Of a DNA stretch of 40,421 nucleotides, positions 24,962 to 38,438 are shown piece by piece. The stretch lies in contig JASBUN010000055.1 in the NCBI GenBank assembly GCA_030147845.1, forward strand, positions 1 to 40,421. The letters are read 5' to 3'. The notes beneath the pieces were generated by a model. The model ran no database searches. It worked only from the letters and a program-made list of their open reading frames with translations, and was not told the DNA's origin. Source of the DNA: Gammaproteobacteria bacterium. GTDB taxonomy: Bacteria; Pseudomonadota; Gammaproteobacteria; JASBUN01. The position numbers and the translations under genes are program-made. How positions within the stretch are numbered: the stretch's first letter is position 1; each line of letters begins with the position of its first letter.

Positions 24962-25677
24962 GCAAGACATAGCTGTGCCGTGCAGTGGATACCAATCGCG
25001 TAGGTCGGGTTAGCCCGTGGGCGTAACCCGACAACAGCCCGGGCAGGGAACGATACGTCGGGTGGCGCTACGCTAACCCGACGTATATCGCTTTCCACCC
25101 GTCTGGCACGGATGAATCCGTGCCTACAAAAACCCCTGTCACGGTCGCCACGTACCACATGATTTTGTAGGCGCGACTAATACACCCATCGATTTTGTAG
25201 GCACGGCTTTAGCCGTGCGGTGGATACCAATCGCGTAGCTCGGGTTAGCCCGTGGGCGTACCCGACAACAGCCCGGGCAGGGAACGATGCGTCGGGTGGC
25301 GCTACGCTAACCCGACGTATATCGCTTGCACAGATAAATCCGTGCCTACAAAAACCCCTGTCACGGTCATCGCGTACCACATGATTTTGTAGGCGCGACT
25401 AATACACCCGCCGATTTTGTAGGCACGGCTTCAGCCGTGCGGTGGATACCAATCGCGTAGCTCGGGTTAGCCCGTCGGCGTAACCCGACAGGGCCCGGGC
25501 GGGGAACGATACGTCGGGTGGCGCTACGCTAACCCGACGTATATCGCTTTCCACCCGTCTGGCACGGATGAATCCATGCCTACAAAAACCCCTGTCACGG
25601 TCATCGCGTACCACATGATTTTGTAGGCGCGACTAATACACCCGTCGATTTTGTAGGCACGGCTTTAGCCGTGCATC
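24962..25677. repeat. array of three composite palindromic units
   Basis: The 755-base gap between convergent pilE and ispH holds no gene. It contains about three copies of a unit made of four parts. Part A is TTTTGTAGGCACGGCTTTAG and its hairpin partner CCGTGC. Part B is a nested palindrome starting GTCGGGTTAGCCC and ending TAACCCGAC (first at 25004-25032). Part C is ACGTCGGGT...ACCCGACGT (first at 25054-25085). Part D is the hairpin GGCACGGATGAATCCGTGCC followed by TACAAAA (first at 25105-25131), the reverse of an A-type end. A-type hairpins begin near 25191, 25413 and 25647, so periods are 222 and 234 bases. Truncated A copies (GATTTTGTAGGCGCGACTA) precede each. Confidence 0.85.
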
Positions 25678-25708
25678 GGAAATACGGATTTGACGTTGCC
25701 GGATTCGG

Positions 25709-26656
25709 CTACTGCACGCTGCGCAACAATTCTTTCGGCAACGAAAAAGTCACGTTCTCGCTACAGCCTGCGCTTTCCTCGACGAGCTGCGCGCCGCGCT
25801 TTTGCAGGTCGGCGATCAACTGCCCGACCAGCACCTCGGGCGCCGATGCGCCCGCGGTCACGCCGACCGTACCGGCGTGCTGCAGCCACTCGGCGCGTAT
25901 ATCGGCCGGACCGTCGACGAGATAAGCTGGGATGCCCTGTTGTTCGGCGATTTCGCGCAGCCGATTGGAATTGGAGCTGGTCGCCGAGCCGACCACCAAC
26001 ACGACGTCACAACGCCGCGCAAGCTCCTTTACTGCATCCTGACGATTCTGCGTGGCATAACAAATGTCGTCCTTCTTCGGACCGCTGATGGCGGGAAACC
26101 GTACGCGCAAGGCATCGATTACGCGCGCCGTGTCTTCCACAGAAAGCGTCGTTTGCGTCACATACGCCAAGCGCTCCGGGAATTTTACTTGCAGCGTCTC
26201 CACATCATCCACGTGTTCCACCAAGTAGATGCCCCCATCAGGCGCATCGGTAAGATACTGCCCCATGGTGCCTTCGACTTCGGGATGACCGGCGTGCCCG
26301 ATCAGCACGACTTCGTCGCCGTCGCGGGCGTGACGCGCCACTTCAAGATGCACCTTGGTCACCAATGGACAAGTGGCATCAAATATTTTCAAGTTACGGC
26401 GCTCGGCTTCGGTTCGCACCGCCTGTGAAACCCCGTGAGCGCTGAAAATCACCGTCGCGCCATCCGGTATCTCGGACAATTCATCGACGATCACTGCACC
26501 CTTGGCACGCAAATCATCGACGACGAAGTTGTTGTGCACCACCTCGTGACGCACATAGATGGGTGCACCGAAGACGTCCAAGGCGCGCGCGACAATGTCG
26601 ATGGCGCGATCGACGCCGGCGCAAAATCCTCGGGGATTGGCTAGTATGACATTCAT
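25709..26656 (-). CDS. ispH: HMBPP reductase IspH (LytB)
   Basis: The 315-residue enzyme makes IPP and DMAPP in the last step of the MEP pathway, using a 4Fe-4S cluster. It starts [19 protein letters not shown], with cluster Cys12; the second Cys is in FDATCPLV and the third in [15 protein letters not shown] and SSNSNRL are substrate-binding signatures. The length is normal. It is read toward the repeat array and lies 201 bases after the fkpB stop. As in Pseudomonas it adjoins fkpB, lspA and the pilin cluster. Confidence 0.95.
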   Translation of the reverse strand: MNVILANPRGFCAGVDRAIDIVARALDVFGAPIYVRHEVVHNNFVVDDLRAKGAVIVDELSEIPDGATVIFSAHGVSQAVRTEAERRNLKIFDATCPLVTKVHLEVARHARDGDEVVLIGHAGHPEVEGTMGQYLTDAPDGGIYLVEHVDDVETLQVKFPERLAYVTQTTLSVEDTARVIDALRVRFPAISGPKKDDICYATQNRQDAVKELARRCDVVLVVGSATSSNSNRLREIAEQQGIPAYLVDGPADIRAEWLQHAGTVGVTAGASAPEVLVGQLIADLQKRGAQLVEESAGCSENVTFSLPKELLRSVQ

Positions 26657-26857
26657 AGCGAGTTCGGTTGGCTTCCAGTCAGTTGATTATAACTCGGATC
26701 AGTGCGGTCGACCCCAGTGCCTTGGCGCGTAATATGCTGATGCCCTGCTGACGTCAGGCAAATCAGCGCGGTTACGTCAATATAATAATGGTTTGCCTAG
26801 CGGTAATGCCGACGGCGTGCGCGCGGCGTCGGTCCGTGCAGCCGCGGTGTCGGACGA

Positions 26858-27316
26858 TCAAGCAGGGCTGGGAGCGGTTACGCCCACAATCTCGACGCTG
26901 AAGCTGATCTCGTGGCCGGCCAATGGGTGATTAAAATCGACTGTGACGGTGCTCTCCGACAGATCCACCACGGCTCCCGGCACCTCGTCGCCGGCCGGCG
27001 TCGAAAAGCCGATGATCAAGCCCGGCTCCAAGTCCATATCGGCCGGAAATTCACTGCGCGGCATGTCGTGTATAGCCTCCTCATCACGAGCACCAAAGGC
27101 GACGTCAGGACCGATTAATAGCGTCTGCCGATCCCCCGCTTTGAGGCCATAGAGCGCCAGTTCCAAACCCTGAATCAGGGTGCCGTCGCCCATCACAAAG
27201 CGTAGCGGCTCGGTACCATCGGTGCTATCGGCAATGGTACCGTCCTCCAGTTTGAGCGCGAAATGCATAATCACTTCGCTACCCGGCTCGATTACGGTTG
27301 ACTGTTGATCGGACAA
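26858..27316 (-). CDS. fkpB: FKBP-type peptidyl-prolyl isomerase FkpB/SlpA
   Basis: A 152-residue FKBP-fold prolyl isomerase with the SlpA pattern: HFALKLEDGTIADST, PLRFVMGDGTLIQGLE and the insert-in-flap region ending FNHPLAGHEISFSVEIV. It helps fold proteins in the cytosol. TTG 27316 is chosen because GGAAAGGAAC lies just upstream and the protein then begins SDQQSTVIEPG, normal for the family. The open frame runs up to 27616, but those extra 100 residues are encoded by a repeat block and are not protein-like. It stands between lspA and ispH as is usual. Confidence 0.9.
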   Translation of the reverse strand: MSDQQSTVIEPGSEVIMHFALKLEDGTIADSTDGTEPLRFVMGDGTLIQGLELALYGLKAGDRQTLLIGPDVAFGARDEEAIHDMPRSEFPADMDLEPGLIIGFSTPAGDEVPGAVVDLSESTVTVDFNHPLAGHEISFSVEIVGVTAPSPA

Positions 27317-27379
27317 GGCCGTTCCTTTCCAGTTATATCGGCTACCACACCCATGCGGTGGAGCCGGAATCGCGCTTGT

Positions 27380-27560
27380 GCGCGTTAGCCTCGCACGGCT
27401 GAAAGCGCATAAAGCCTGTATTTTCTTCGCGTGCCCGGCGTCTTTGCGAGAGATTAAGGTTTTGCCAGCTCGCTGGGATGCTCTCGCGGAGACGCAAAGC
27501 GCGCCAAGGTGAATAAGGTCGCCCCGCGTCACAACTTCTGCGTGATGCATGGATTCATGC
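27380..27560. repeat. imperfect stem-loop repeat (family 2) between lspA and fkpB
   Basis: The 296-base gap holds a repeat with left arm GCCCGGCGTCTTTGCGAGAG and right arm CTCTCGCGGAGACGCAAAG followed by CGCGCCAAGG. The arms pair imperfectly. Related copies occur at about 35285-35400 and 36880-36995, and a fragment at 37196-37230. A small palindrome ATGCATGGATTCATGCAT follows at 27544. The repeat keeps an open frame upstream of fkpB, which makes a false N-terminal extension. Confidence 0.75.
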
Positions 27561-27612
27561 ATGCCCATGGTACAAACCGCGCCGAGATCCGGCCGTGCAC
27601 GCATCCAGGGAC

Positions 27613-28089
27613 TCACGCATTCCGGGGGCTACTGCCGCGTCCGAACAAACCGTCCAGCAGCAACACCGCTACACCGATAGTAATGGCCGAATCGGCAATA
27701 TTGAACGTCGGCCAGTGCCAATGCCGATAGTAGACGTCGAGAAAATCGATCACCGAGTGACGTAGGACACGGTCGATCAGATTGCCGACCGCGCCGCCCA
27801 GTATCGACGCCAGCGAGATCGCCATCCAACGATCGGCGCGGCGCAGGCGCGCCAACCACACGACCAACACGACGCTAACCACGGCCGCCAGCGCGATAAA
27901 TAGCCACCGCTGCCAACCACCGGCATCGCTGAGAAAGCTGAACGCGGCGCCCGGATTTTCAGATAACGTCAAATTGAAGCCGGGCAGCACGTACACCGGT
28001 TGGTGCAGTTGCAGCATCGACACCGCTATATATTTCGAAGCCTGATCGAGCGCAACCACCACAACCGACAGCCACAACCATTTCAACAT
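27613..28089 (-). CDS. lspA: lipoprotein signal peptidase LspA
   Basis: A signal peptidase II of about 158 residues that cuts lipoprotein signals in the inner membrane. Four hydrophobic helices are visible. The catalytic aspartates lie in GNLIDRVLRHSVIDFLDV and FNIADSAI, and the conserved LTLSENPGAAFSFL is present. ATG 28089 has GGGAGA seven bases upstream and is preferred to ATG 28104. It lies 427 bases downstream of the ileS stop, although in most relatives the two genes nearly touch; the gap is filled by repeats. Confidence 0.93.
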   Translation of the reverse strand: MLKWLWLSVVVVALDQASKYIAVSMLQLHQPVYVLPGFNLTLSENPGAAFSFLSDAGGWQRWLFIALAAVVSVVLVVWLARLRRADRWMAISLASILGGAVGNLIDRVLRHSVIDFLDVYYRHWHWPTFNIADSAITIGVAVLLLDGLFGRGSSPRNA

Positions 28090-28167
28090 GCACGCATCTC
28101 CCATTCACACCACGCGCCCCCGCCACAACTCAATGGCGCTCTGACTCAACTCGCGCGGTCGCTTGAC

Positions 28168-28482
28168 TTCTCCGCGACTCCAATCGGCACGGATGAATCC
28201 GTGCCTACAAAAACCGCCGTCACAATCGACTGCGAACCGTATGATTTTGTCGGCACGGCTTTAGCCGTGCAGTGGATACTCATCGCGTAGGTCGGGTTAG
28301 CCCATGGGCGTAACCCGACATTGCCCGGGCGAGGAACGGTACGTCGGGTTACGCTACGCTAACCCGACCCACATCGTTTCTCCGCGACTCCAATCGGCAC
28401 GGATGAATCCGTGCCTACAAAAACCGCCGTCACAATCGACTGCGAACCGTATGATTTTGTCGGCACGGCTTTAGCCGTGCAG
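28168..28482. repeat. 105-base direct repeat around one palindromic unit
   Basis: Bases 28168-28272 and 28378-28482 are identical over 105 bases, 210 apart. Each copy holds the D hairpin GGCACGGATGAATCCGTGCC and the A hairpin TTGTCGGCACGGCTTTAGCC. Between the copies are the B palindrome (GTCGGGTTAGCCC, about 28290) and the C palindrome (about 28340). The whole lies in the ileS-lspA gap. The exact identity suggests a recent duplication or gene conversion. Confidence 0.85.
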
Positions 28483-28516
28483 GCGATCGTTGATCAGTAG
28501 CCGCCGACCGCTACAC

Positions 28517-31360
<2,844 letters not shown>

Positions 31361-31399
31361 AAGTCTCTCTCGATCATTACCGTGATGTATTCAGGGATC

Positions 31400-31906
31400 A
31401 CCGCCCTTGTCGGCACGGCCGCAGCCGCGCACACATATCCGTCCCCAGTCTGCACGGTTAAAACCGTGCCTACAAAACCTGTCGTGATGTCATGACTTCC
31501 ACGCCAATCGGCCCTACAAGCCCGCGCATATCTTACCTTACTGCGCAAAGCTGACCCGTCGCGTGCGGCGGGTTCGCACAACCACCTCACCCGTGTAGGC
31601 ACGACTTCAGTCGTGCACAAATGTCCTGCCCCAGTCTGCACGGTTAAAACCGTGCCTACAAAATCCGCAGATGTCATGCCTCCGATGCCAATCGGCCCGA
31701 CAACCCCGCGCATATCTTACCTTACTGCGCAAAGCTGACCCGTCGCGTGCGGCGGGTTCGCGCGACCACCTTACCCGTGTAGGCACGACTTCAGTCGTGC
31801 ACAAATGTCCTGCCCTAGTCTGCACGGTTAAAACCGTGCCTATAAAATCCGCAGATGTCATGCCTCCGATGCCGAGCCGTCCGACAACCAAAACCTGTCG
31901 TGATGT
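31400..31906. repeat. 184-base tandem units carrying copies of the ribF tail
   Basis: The 545-base gap between ribF and ileS contains units with a 184-base period. CATGACTTCC at 31491, CATGCCTCCG at 31675 and again at 31859 are equivalent positions. A final copy at 31907 is the end of ribF itself. Each full unit has a decayed copy of about 65 bases of the ribF 3' coding end, then the hairpins GCACGACTTCAGTCGTGC and GCACGGTTAAAACCGTGC. The last spacing is only 48 bases, so that unit is truncated. An A-type hairpin variant with CGGCCGCAGCCG lies at about 31412. Confidence 0.8.
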
Positions 31907-32880
31907 CATGCCTCCGATGCCGAGCCGTCCGACAAGTCCGCGCGTATCTTAGCCTGCCGCGCAAAGACATCCCGCGCTTGCTCGGCATCGCGCTGGATCT
32001 GCCGCTTTAATTCGTCGAACGAGTCGAAACGACGTTCATCGCGTATCTTATGTACAAAATCGACCTGCACGTAGCGGCCATAGATATCGGCATCGAAATC
32101 GAATAAATGTACTTCCAACAGCGTGCGCACACCGTCAACGGTCGGGCGGCTACCGACGTTGGCCACCCCTGACAGCGGCTCACCGGCAACGCCGGTCATA
32201 CGCACGGCGAACACCCCGTTGACGGGCGTTTTGTTGCGGTGCAGATGCAGATTCGCGGTCGGAAAGCCGATACTACGACCGCGTTTAGCGCCGTGCGCAA
32301 CCCGACCGCACATGCGATAAGGGCGTCCCAGGAGCTGTTCCGCGGCGGCTAAATCGCCGCTCGCCAAAGCCTCGCGAATACGCGTGCTGCTGACCCGTTG
32401 ACCGTCGACGGCGAAAGTACGCAAGCTGTCCACTTCGAAGCCGAGCGCCTCGCCGGCGCGCCGCAGCATAACGAAATCGCCGCTGCGTCCGTGACCAAAC
32501 CGGAAATCGTCGCCCACCACCAAGTAACGTACGCGCAACCCGTCGACCAATACCTGTTGAATAAACTGCTCGGCGCTTACCGCCGCGGCGCGCTGGTTGA
32601 AGCGCAAGCACAACATACGATCAATGGCGAACTGGCGCAGCGCGGAAACTTTCTCCCGCAACCGCGTCAGGCGCGCCGGCGCTCGCTCGGGCGCAAAAAA
32701 TTCCTGTGGCTGCGGCTCAAACGTTACCACGGTAGACGGTACGCCAAGCTCGCTTGAAGCCTGTATCAGCTGTTTAAACACCGCTTGATGCCCCAGGTGC
32801 ACGCCGTCGAAGTTGCCTATCGTGGCGACGCAGCCGAGGTGACGAGGGCGTAGGTTGTGCAGACCGCGGATCAGTTCCAT
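31906..32880 (-). CDS. ribF: riboflavin kinase/FMN adenylyltransferase RibF
   Basis: A bifunctional enzyme of about 324 residues that makes FMN and FAD. The N-terminal adenylyltransferase has ATIGNFDGVHLGHQAV and a conserved SSTRIREAL. The C-terminal flavokinase has GRSIGFPTANLHL and the NVGSRPTVDG region. ATG 32880 gives the usual MELIRGLHNL start; an upstream GTG at 32892 is also in frame. Neither has a strong ribosome site. The last 20 codons are also present, decayed, in the tandem array just downstream. It is 57 bases after murJ and probably cotranscribed with it. Confidence 0.94.
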   Translation of the reverse strand: MELIRGLHNLRPRHLGCVATIGNFDGVHLGHQAVFKQLIQASSELGVPSTVVTFEPQPQEFFAPERAPARLTRLREKVSALRQFAIDRMLCLRFNQRAAAVSAEQFIQQVLVDGLRVRYLVVGDDFRFGHGRSGDFVMLRRAGEALGFEVDSLRTFAVDGQRVSSTRIREALASGDLAAAEQLLGRPYRMCGRVAHGAKRGRSIGFPTANLHLHRNKTPVNGVFAVRMTGVAGEPLSGVANVGSRPTVDGVRTLLEVHLFDFDADIYGRYVQVDFVHKIRDERRFDSFDELKRQIQRDAEQARDVFARQAKIRADLSDGSASEA

Positions 32881-32937
32881 GAACGACGACACTGGCTAGT
32901 GAGAAAAGGAACGATTATAAGACAACATAGACTCGTG

Positions 32938-34503
32938 TCACCGGATAGACTCGGGTTTCCAGCGCCACATCGGCAGGCCCATGGCGGCTAGCGCGACGAA
33001 GTACAGCGCAGCGCCGCCGAATACCAGCAGCATTAAACGCATGGCGCGATGCACTGAACCTGCCACCAACCATGAATTCAGGCTACCGCCGCCCCACCAC
33101 AGAAACGCGCCCATGGCGGCGCAGGCCGCACCAATACGCAGCGCCAACATTGGCCAGCCCGGTTGCGCTCGATAAACGCCGATACCGCGCAGGCCGCGCA
33201 ACAACAGTCCGGCGTTGACGAACGCCGCGATCGAGGTGGCCAACGCCAACCCGGCGTGCGGCGCCCGGAAGCCGGTGGTCGCCAACGGTATCACGAACAC
33301 CAAATTGAGGACGATATTGGTGAACATGGATATCACCCCCACGCGCACCGGGGTACGGGTATCTTGGCGCGCATAATAGCCGGGCGCCAACACCTTGACC
33401 AAAATAAAGCCGAGCAAGCCAAGGCTGAACGCCTTGAGGCTGAAGCTTGCCATGACCACGTCGTGGGCGCTGAAGCGCCCATAATGAAACAGGGTCGTGA
33501 GCAGAGGAGCGGACAGTATGAACAAGCCGACCGCCGCCGGCGCGCCAATCAATATCGCCCAACGTAGACCCCAATCCAGCGTATCCGAAAAGCGCTTCGG
33601 ATCCGATTCGGCATGCCGGGTCGCCAAACTCGGTAGGATCACGGTGCTGAGCGCGATACCGAATACGCCGAGCGGGAATTCCACCAAACGGTCGGAGTAG
33701 TACAACCAACTCACGCTGCCGGTAACCAAAAACGAGGCGATAATATTGTCGAACAACAAATTGATCTGCGCCACCGACGAGCCAAACAAGGCCGGCAGCA
33801 TCAGACGCATGATCTGACGAACACCCTGGTGCGTGCGGTCCCAACGCGGGCGCGGCAACAAACCCAAGCGCCATAAAAAGGGGAGCTGGAATAGTAATTG
33901 CGCCAAACCGGCCACAAATACCCCGATTGCCAGGGCGATAATGCTGTTGTGCATATGCGGCGCCAACCACAGCGCGGCGCCAATCAGTGACAGATTCAGC
34001 AGCACGGGTGTAAACGCCGGCACGCCGAAGCGGCCATAGGTATTCAGGATGCCGCCGGCCAGGGCTGTCAGTGAGATGAATAAAAGGTACGGGAACGTCA
34101 GTCGCAGCATGGCCGTAGCGGCATCGAACTTGTCGGCGTGACCGATAAAGCCGGGCGCGAAAGCCATAATAAATAGTGGCGCCGCCACCACACCGATAAC
34201 TGAAATCACGAACAATACGACACCGAGCGCACCGCTCACCCGGTCCACCAATGCCCGCACTTCGTCCGGCGAACGTTGTACGCGATATTCGCTCAATACC
34301 GGTACGAACGCCTGCGAAAAGGCGCCTTCGGCAAATAGGCGGCGGAAAAAATTGGGGATTTTCAGGGCGATAAAAAAGGCGTCCGTGGCGGCGCCGGCGC
34401 CGAAAATACGCGCCAATACCATATCGCGGACAAATCCGAGGATACGGGAGAGCAAGGTCATGCCACCAACGAGTATGGTGGATTTAGCGAGTTTTCGGCT
34501 CAT
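32938..34503 (-). CDS. murJ: lipid II flippase MurJ (MviN)
   Basis: The 521-residue membrane protein moves lipid II across the inner membrane for cell-wall synthesis. It has about 14 hydrophobic helices of the MOP exporter superfamily. Signatures include RILGFVRDMVLARIFGAG and FFRRLFAEGAFSQAFVPV at the N-terminus and the central PLGVFGIALSTVILPSLA. The length is normal. It is divergent from rpsT, as in many gammaproteobacteria, and precedes ribF. Confidence 0.96.
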   Translation of the reverse strand: MSRKLAKSTILVGGMTLLSRILGFVRDMVLARIFGAGAATDAFFIALKIPNFFRRLFAEGAFSQAFVPVLSEYRVQRSPDEVRALVDRVSGALGVVLFVISVIGVVAAPLFIMAFAPGFIGHADKFDAATAMLRLTFPYLLFISLTALAGGILNTYGRFGVPAFTPVLLNLSLIGAALWLAPHMHNSIIALAIGVFVAGLAQLLFQLPFLWRLGLLPRPRWDRTHQGVRQIMRLMLPALFGSSVAQINLLFDNIIASFLVTGSVSWLYYSDRLVEFPLGVFGIALSTVILPSLATRHAESDPKRFSDTLDWGLRWAILIGAPAAVGLFILSAPLLTTLFHYGRFSAHDVVMASFSLKAFSLGLLGFILVKVLAPGYYARQDTRTPVRVGVISMFTNIVLNLVFVIPLATTGFRAPHAGLALATSIAAFVNAGLLLRGLRGIGVYRAQPGWPMLALRIGAACAAMGAFLWWGGGSLNSWLVAGSVHRAMRLMLLVFGGAALYFVALAAMGLPMWRWKPESIR

Positions 34504-34648
34504 TTACCAACATTATCATGCTTAGATCGCTGCGCGGCGCGCATTTCAAAGCCGCCGCACCACGTTCACCGGCAGACCAGGACCTACACTATACCTTGAC
34601 GGCGTATGTGGTGATATACGCGAACGCCGCCACACCAAGCCGCGCGCC

Positions 34649-34677
34649 TTGACAAAAATGGAAAAAATCCTCATAGT
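34649..34677 (+). promoter_or_regulatory. sigma70 promoter of rpsT
   Basis: A perfect -35 TTGACA (34649-34654), a 17-base spacer and -10 CATAGT (34672-34677) lie 40 bases before the rpsT start. This fits a strong ribosomal-protein promoter. Confidence 0.75.
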
Positions 34678-34716
34678 ACGCAGCCTTTCCGGCTATCAGT
34701 TCGTAGGAGTACAACG

Positions 34717-34983
34717 TTGGCTAATTCTGCACAAGCACGTAAGCGCGCCCGCCAAGCGGAACAACACCGCCAACGCAACGCCAGTGCGCGCTCGATGATG
34801 CGCACCTACATGAAGAAAATCGTCAAAGCCATCGAGTCGGGCGACAAAGCCGCCGCACAGGACGCCTATAAGGCCGCCGTGCCGGTCATCGACCGCATGT
34901 CCGGCAAGGGGCTGATGCACAAGAACAAGGCCGCACGGCATAAAACGCGCCTGAATCAACATATCCGCGCCATGCAGGGCTAA
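34717..34983 (+). CDS. rpsT: 30S ribosomal protein S20
   Basis: The 88-residue basic protein [20 protein letters not shown] is S20, which binds 16S rRNA during 30S assembly. The start is TTG 34717, seven bases after TAGGAG. The E. coli rpsT gene also uses UUG, and the weak start there is linked to autoregulation. It is a single gene with its own promoter and a clear terminator. Confidence 0.97.
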   Translation: MANSAQARKRARQAEQHRQRNASARSMMRTYMKKIVKAIESGDKAAAQDAYKAAVPVIDRMSGKGLMHKNKAARHKTRLNQHIRAMQG

Positions 34984-35002
34984 GCTCGCCCGCTGGAGCA
35001 CG

Positions 35003-35030
35003 AAAAAGCCGGTCTCTGACCGGCTTTTTT
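35003..35030 (+). terminator. rho-independent terminator of rpsT
   Basis: AAAAAGCCGGTC (35003-35014) pairs with GACCGGCTTTTT (35018-35029) around a TCT loop. A run of T follows. Confidence 0.92.
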
Positions 35031-35049
35031 ATTGCCGGCGGCACGTGCA

Positions 35050-35600
35050 CCGGCCTACCTTGCACGGATGAATCCGTGCCTACAAAACAAAAACGCCTGC
35101 CACAACCGACCGCATATCTATGATGTTGTAGAATCGCGTAGGTCGGGTGAGCCCGTGGGCGTAACCCGGCATTGCCCGGGCGGGGAACGATACGTCGGGT
35201 TACGCTACGCTAACCTGACCTACATGGCTTGCATGGATGCATCCGCGTCTACAAAACCCGTCCGCGATCAATCGCGTAATGCATAACGCCTGGGGCATCT
35301 TTGCGGGCCCTGCGTCTTGGCGAGAGCTTACGGTTTGGCCGAATTACGCGAAACTCTCGCAAAGCCGCGAAGCGCGCCAAGGTGAATCAGGCCGCCTCAT
35401 GTCATGACTGCCGAGTGCAGCGCGTATCAATCCGTGCCTACGAGATGAGCGGTGATATTCGAACGCATCTGCCAATTTCGAATGTACCCATCGATTTTGT
35501 AGGCACGGTTTTAACCGTGCAGGTTCGGTACGTGCACCGGCCTACCTTGCACGGATGCATCCGCGCCTACAAAATCCGTCCGCGATCAATCGGGTACCGC
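35050..35600. repeat. mixed palindromic repeats between rpsT and proB
   Basis: The 616-base gap after the rpsT terminator holds no gene. In order it has a D hairpin (GCACGGATGAATCCGTGC at 35062), a B palindrome (about 35141), a C palindrome (about 35189, with some decay), a family 2 stem-loop (about 35285-35400), an A-type hairpin (TTGTAGGCACGGTTTTAACC at about 35497) and a decayed D hairpin near 35550. The arrangement A to D seen at 25,000 is shuffled here. Confidence 0.75.
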
Positions 35601-35646
35601 AAGACGTTGTCGGCACAACTTGGCCGCGCAACCGTCGCCACCGAAA

Positions 35647-36771
35647 CTACAGCACCACCATGTCGTCGCGGTGGATGAGCTCCGGCTCATCGACATAACC
35701 GAGCAACGCTTCAATACGATCACTCGGCTGCCCCATGATCTTACGCGCCTCCTCGGCATCGTAATTGACCAAACCACGGGCGACATCACGGCCATCGGCA
35801 CCGACACATGCGACCAGATCGCCACGCTGAAAACTGCCTTCGACGCGCGTCACGCCGACCGCCAACAGGCTGCGTCCGGACTGGCAAACACTGCGCGCCG
35901 CACCGGCATCCAAATGCAGCCGGCCCTTGATCTTGAGCCGACCCGCCAACCACTGCTTGCGCGCCGCCAGCGACTCGCTGGTGGCACGCAAAAGCGTACC
36001 CGGCGCTGCGCCGGCGGCTACTTCGAGCAGCACGTTTTCGGCACGCCCGGAGGCAATCACCGTCGACGTGCCGGAACGCGCCGCACGCGCCGCCGCCTGG
36101 ACCTTGGTGCTCATACCGCCGCGACCCAGACTGCCGGCGCCACCGCTTGCCATGGCGTCAAACGCGGGATCACCTGCGCGTCCTTCGCGAATCAGCTTGG
36201 CGTTGCGATGCTGGCGCGGATCACGATCGAACAGACCCTCCTGGTCAGTCAAAATGATCAATAAATCGGCTTCAACCAGGTTGGCAACCAATGCAGCCAA
36301 GGTGTCATTGTCGCCGAAGCGGATCTCTTCGGTCGCCACCGTATCGTTCTCGTTGATGACCGGAACCACGCCGAGCTGCAGCAAGGTTCGTAGCGTTGTA
36401 CGGGCGTTGAGATAGCGCTGCCGATCGGCCAGGTCCTCGTGCGTCAACAATACCTGCGCGGTTTGCAGGCCATGGCGCTGAAAACTCGATTCGTAGGCCT
36501 GCACCAGGCCCATCTGACCGACCGCAGCGGCGGCCTGCAGCTCATGGATGGCGCGCGGGCGGCGCGCCCAACTCAGGCGCTTCATGCCCTCGGCTACGGA
36601 GCCGGACGAGACAAGGATGACGTCCACCGCTTGCTGACGCAGTTGCGCCACTTGATCAACCCAACGATCGATGGCGGCCCGATCCAGGCCGCGGCCCTCG
36701 TCGGTAACCAACGCACTGCCGACCTTCAGCACCCAACGGCGCGATAAACCCAATTGTTCGCGGTTTTTCAT
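35647..36771 (-). CDS. proB: glutamate 5-kinase ProB
   Basis: The 374-residue enzyme phosphorylates glutamate in the first step of proline synthesis. The amino-acid kinase domain occupies about 1-260 with [38 protein letters not shown] and [14 protein letters not shown]-terminal PUA domain follows ([13 protein letters not shown] ... [17 protein letters not shown]). ATG 36771 is preceded by AGGAA. It lies downstream of obgE in the usual rplU-rpmA-obgE-proB order, but a 462-base repeat-filled gap separates them. Confidence 0.96.
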   Translation of the reverse strand: MKNREQLGLSRRWVLKVGSALVTDEGRGLDRAAIDRWVDQVAQLRQQAVDVILVSSGSVAEGMKRLSWARRPRAIHELQAAAAVGQMGLVQAYESSFQRHGLQTAQVLLTHEDLADRQRYLNARTTLRTLLQLGVVPVINENDTVATEEIRFGDNDTLAALVANLVEADLLIILTDQEGLFDRDPRQHRNAKLIREGRAGDPAFDAMASGGAGSLGRGGMSTKVQAAARAARSGTSTVIASGRAENVLLEVAAGAAPGTLLRATSESLAARKQWLAGRLKIKGRLHLDAGAARSVCQSGRSLLAVGVTRVEGSFQRGDLVACVGADGRDVARGLVNYDAEEARKIMGQPSDRIEALLGYVDEPELIHRDDMVVL

Positions 36772-36829
36772 GGATTCCTAGTTTCGGTTGCCCGTCACCC
36801 GGTTGCAACTGCCGCACGCCAATCGCCTG

Positions 36830-37230
36830 ACCCTGCACGGATGAATCCGTGCCTGCACCCGAGCAATCGCTGACAGCTCATAAAGCCTGTGTTTTCTTTG
36901 CGTGCCCGGCGTCTTGGCCAGAGCCTAGGGTTTGGCCAAATTGCATGAAACTCTCGCAGAGACGCAAAGCACGCCAAGGCGAACAGGTCGCCTCACCCTG
37001 CACGGATGAATCCGTGCCTACAAAAACCCGACGCGGCGGCGTAGCGACGGTGCACGACATCCTACAACCGCAACAATACCTATCGCGTAGGCATGGCTGC
37101 GGCGTCAGGCCTGCTCCGGGCTCGCTCGAACACCTCGCCCTCGTAGGCACGGCTTCAGCCGTGCATCGGCTTGGTTCGAACACTCCGCGCGAATGAAACC
37201 GCATAAGGCCTGTGCCGTCTTTGCCGGCCC
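36830..37230. repeat. palindromic repeats between proB and obgE
   Basis: The 462-base gap holds no gene. It contains D hairpins (GCACGGATGAATCCGTGCC at about 36836 and again at about 37001), one family 2 stem-loop (about 36880-36995, arms GCCCGGCGTCTTGGCCAGAG and CTCTCGCAGAGACGCAAAG), an A-type hairpin (GTAGGCACGGCTTCAGCCGT at about 37144) and a family 2 fragment at about 37196-37230 that runs up to the obgE stop. Confidence 0.75.
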
Positions 37231-37233
37231 GCT

Positions 37234-38268
<1,035 letters not shown>

Positions 38269-38382
38269 TCAAATACCGGAACACAAGACTCACGCGCAGC
38301 CAAATGGGCCGGCATGCCGGCCGGCGACTGCCGGTCGACCGGACGCGTATGCCCGGCCCGCCATGACTTCCCGGTCGCCAAC

Positions 38383-38410
38383 AAAAAGCCCCGTACCAGG
38401 ACGGGGCTTT
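38383..38410 (-). terminator. terminator of rplU-rpmA
   Basis: On the minus strand AAAGCCCCGT pairs with ACGGGGCTTT around CCTGGT and is followed by TTTTTG. It lies 28 bases past the rpmA stop and before obgE. Read-through to obgE is possible. Confidence 0.85.
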
Positions 38411-38438
38411 GCGAACGTGCTGGCGGCGGGAAAACTGA

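Noticed and set aside
25177..25614. Short frames MVRDDRDRGFCRHGFI in the repeat array
   Set aside because: The same peptide recurs because the DNA unit is tandemly repeated. There is no ribosome site and no sign of selection on the coding frame.
24962..25677. CRISPR array
   Set aside because: The units are over 200 bases, are themselves palindromic and nearly identical throughout, and have no unique spacers or cas genes.
26858..27616. Long frame giving FkpB a 100-residue N-terminal extension
   Set aside because: The extension is encoded by a family 2 repeat and unlike any FKBP N-terminus. A TTG with a good ribosome site at 27316 gives the normal protein.
33083..33970. 295-residue frame inside murJ in another frame
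   Set aside because: It overlaps conserved MurJ helices on the same strand and its sequence has no protein-like pattern.
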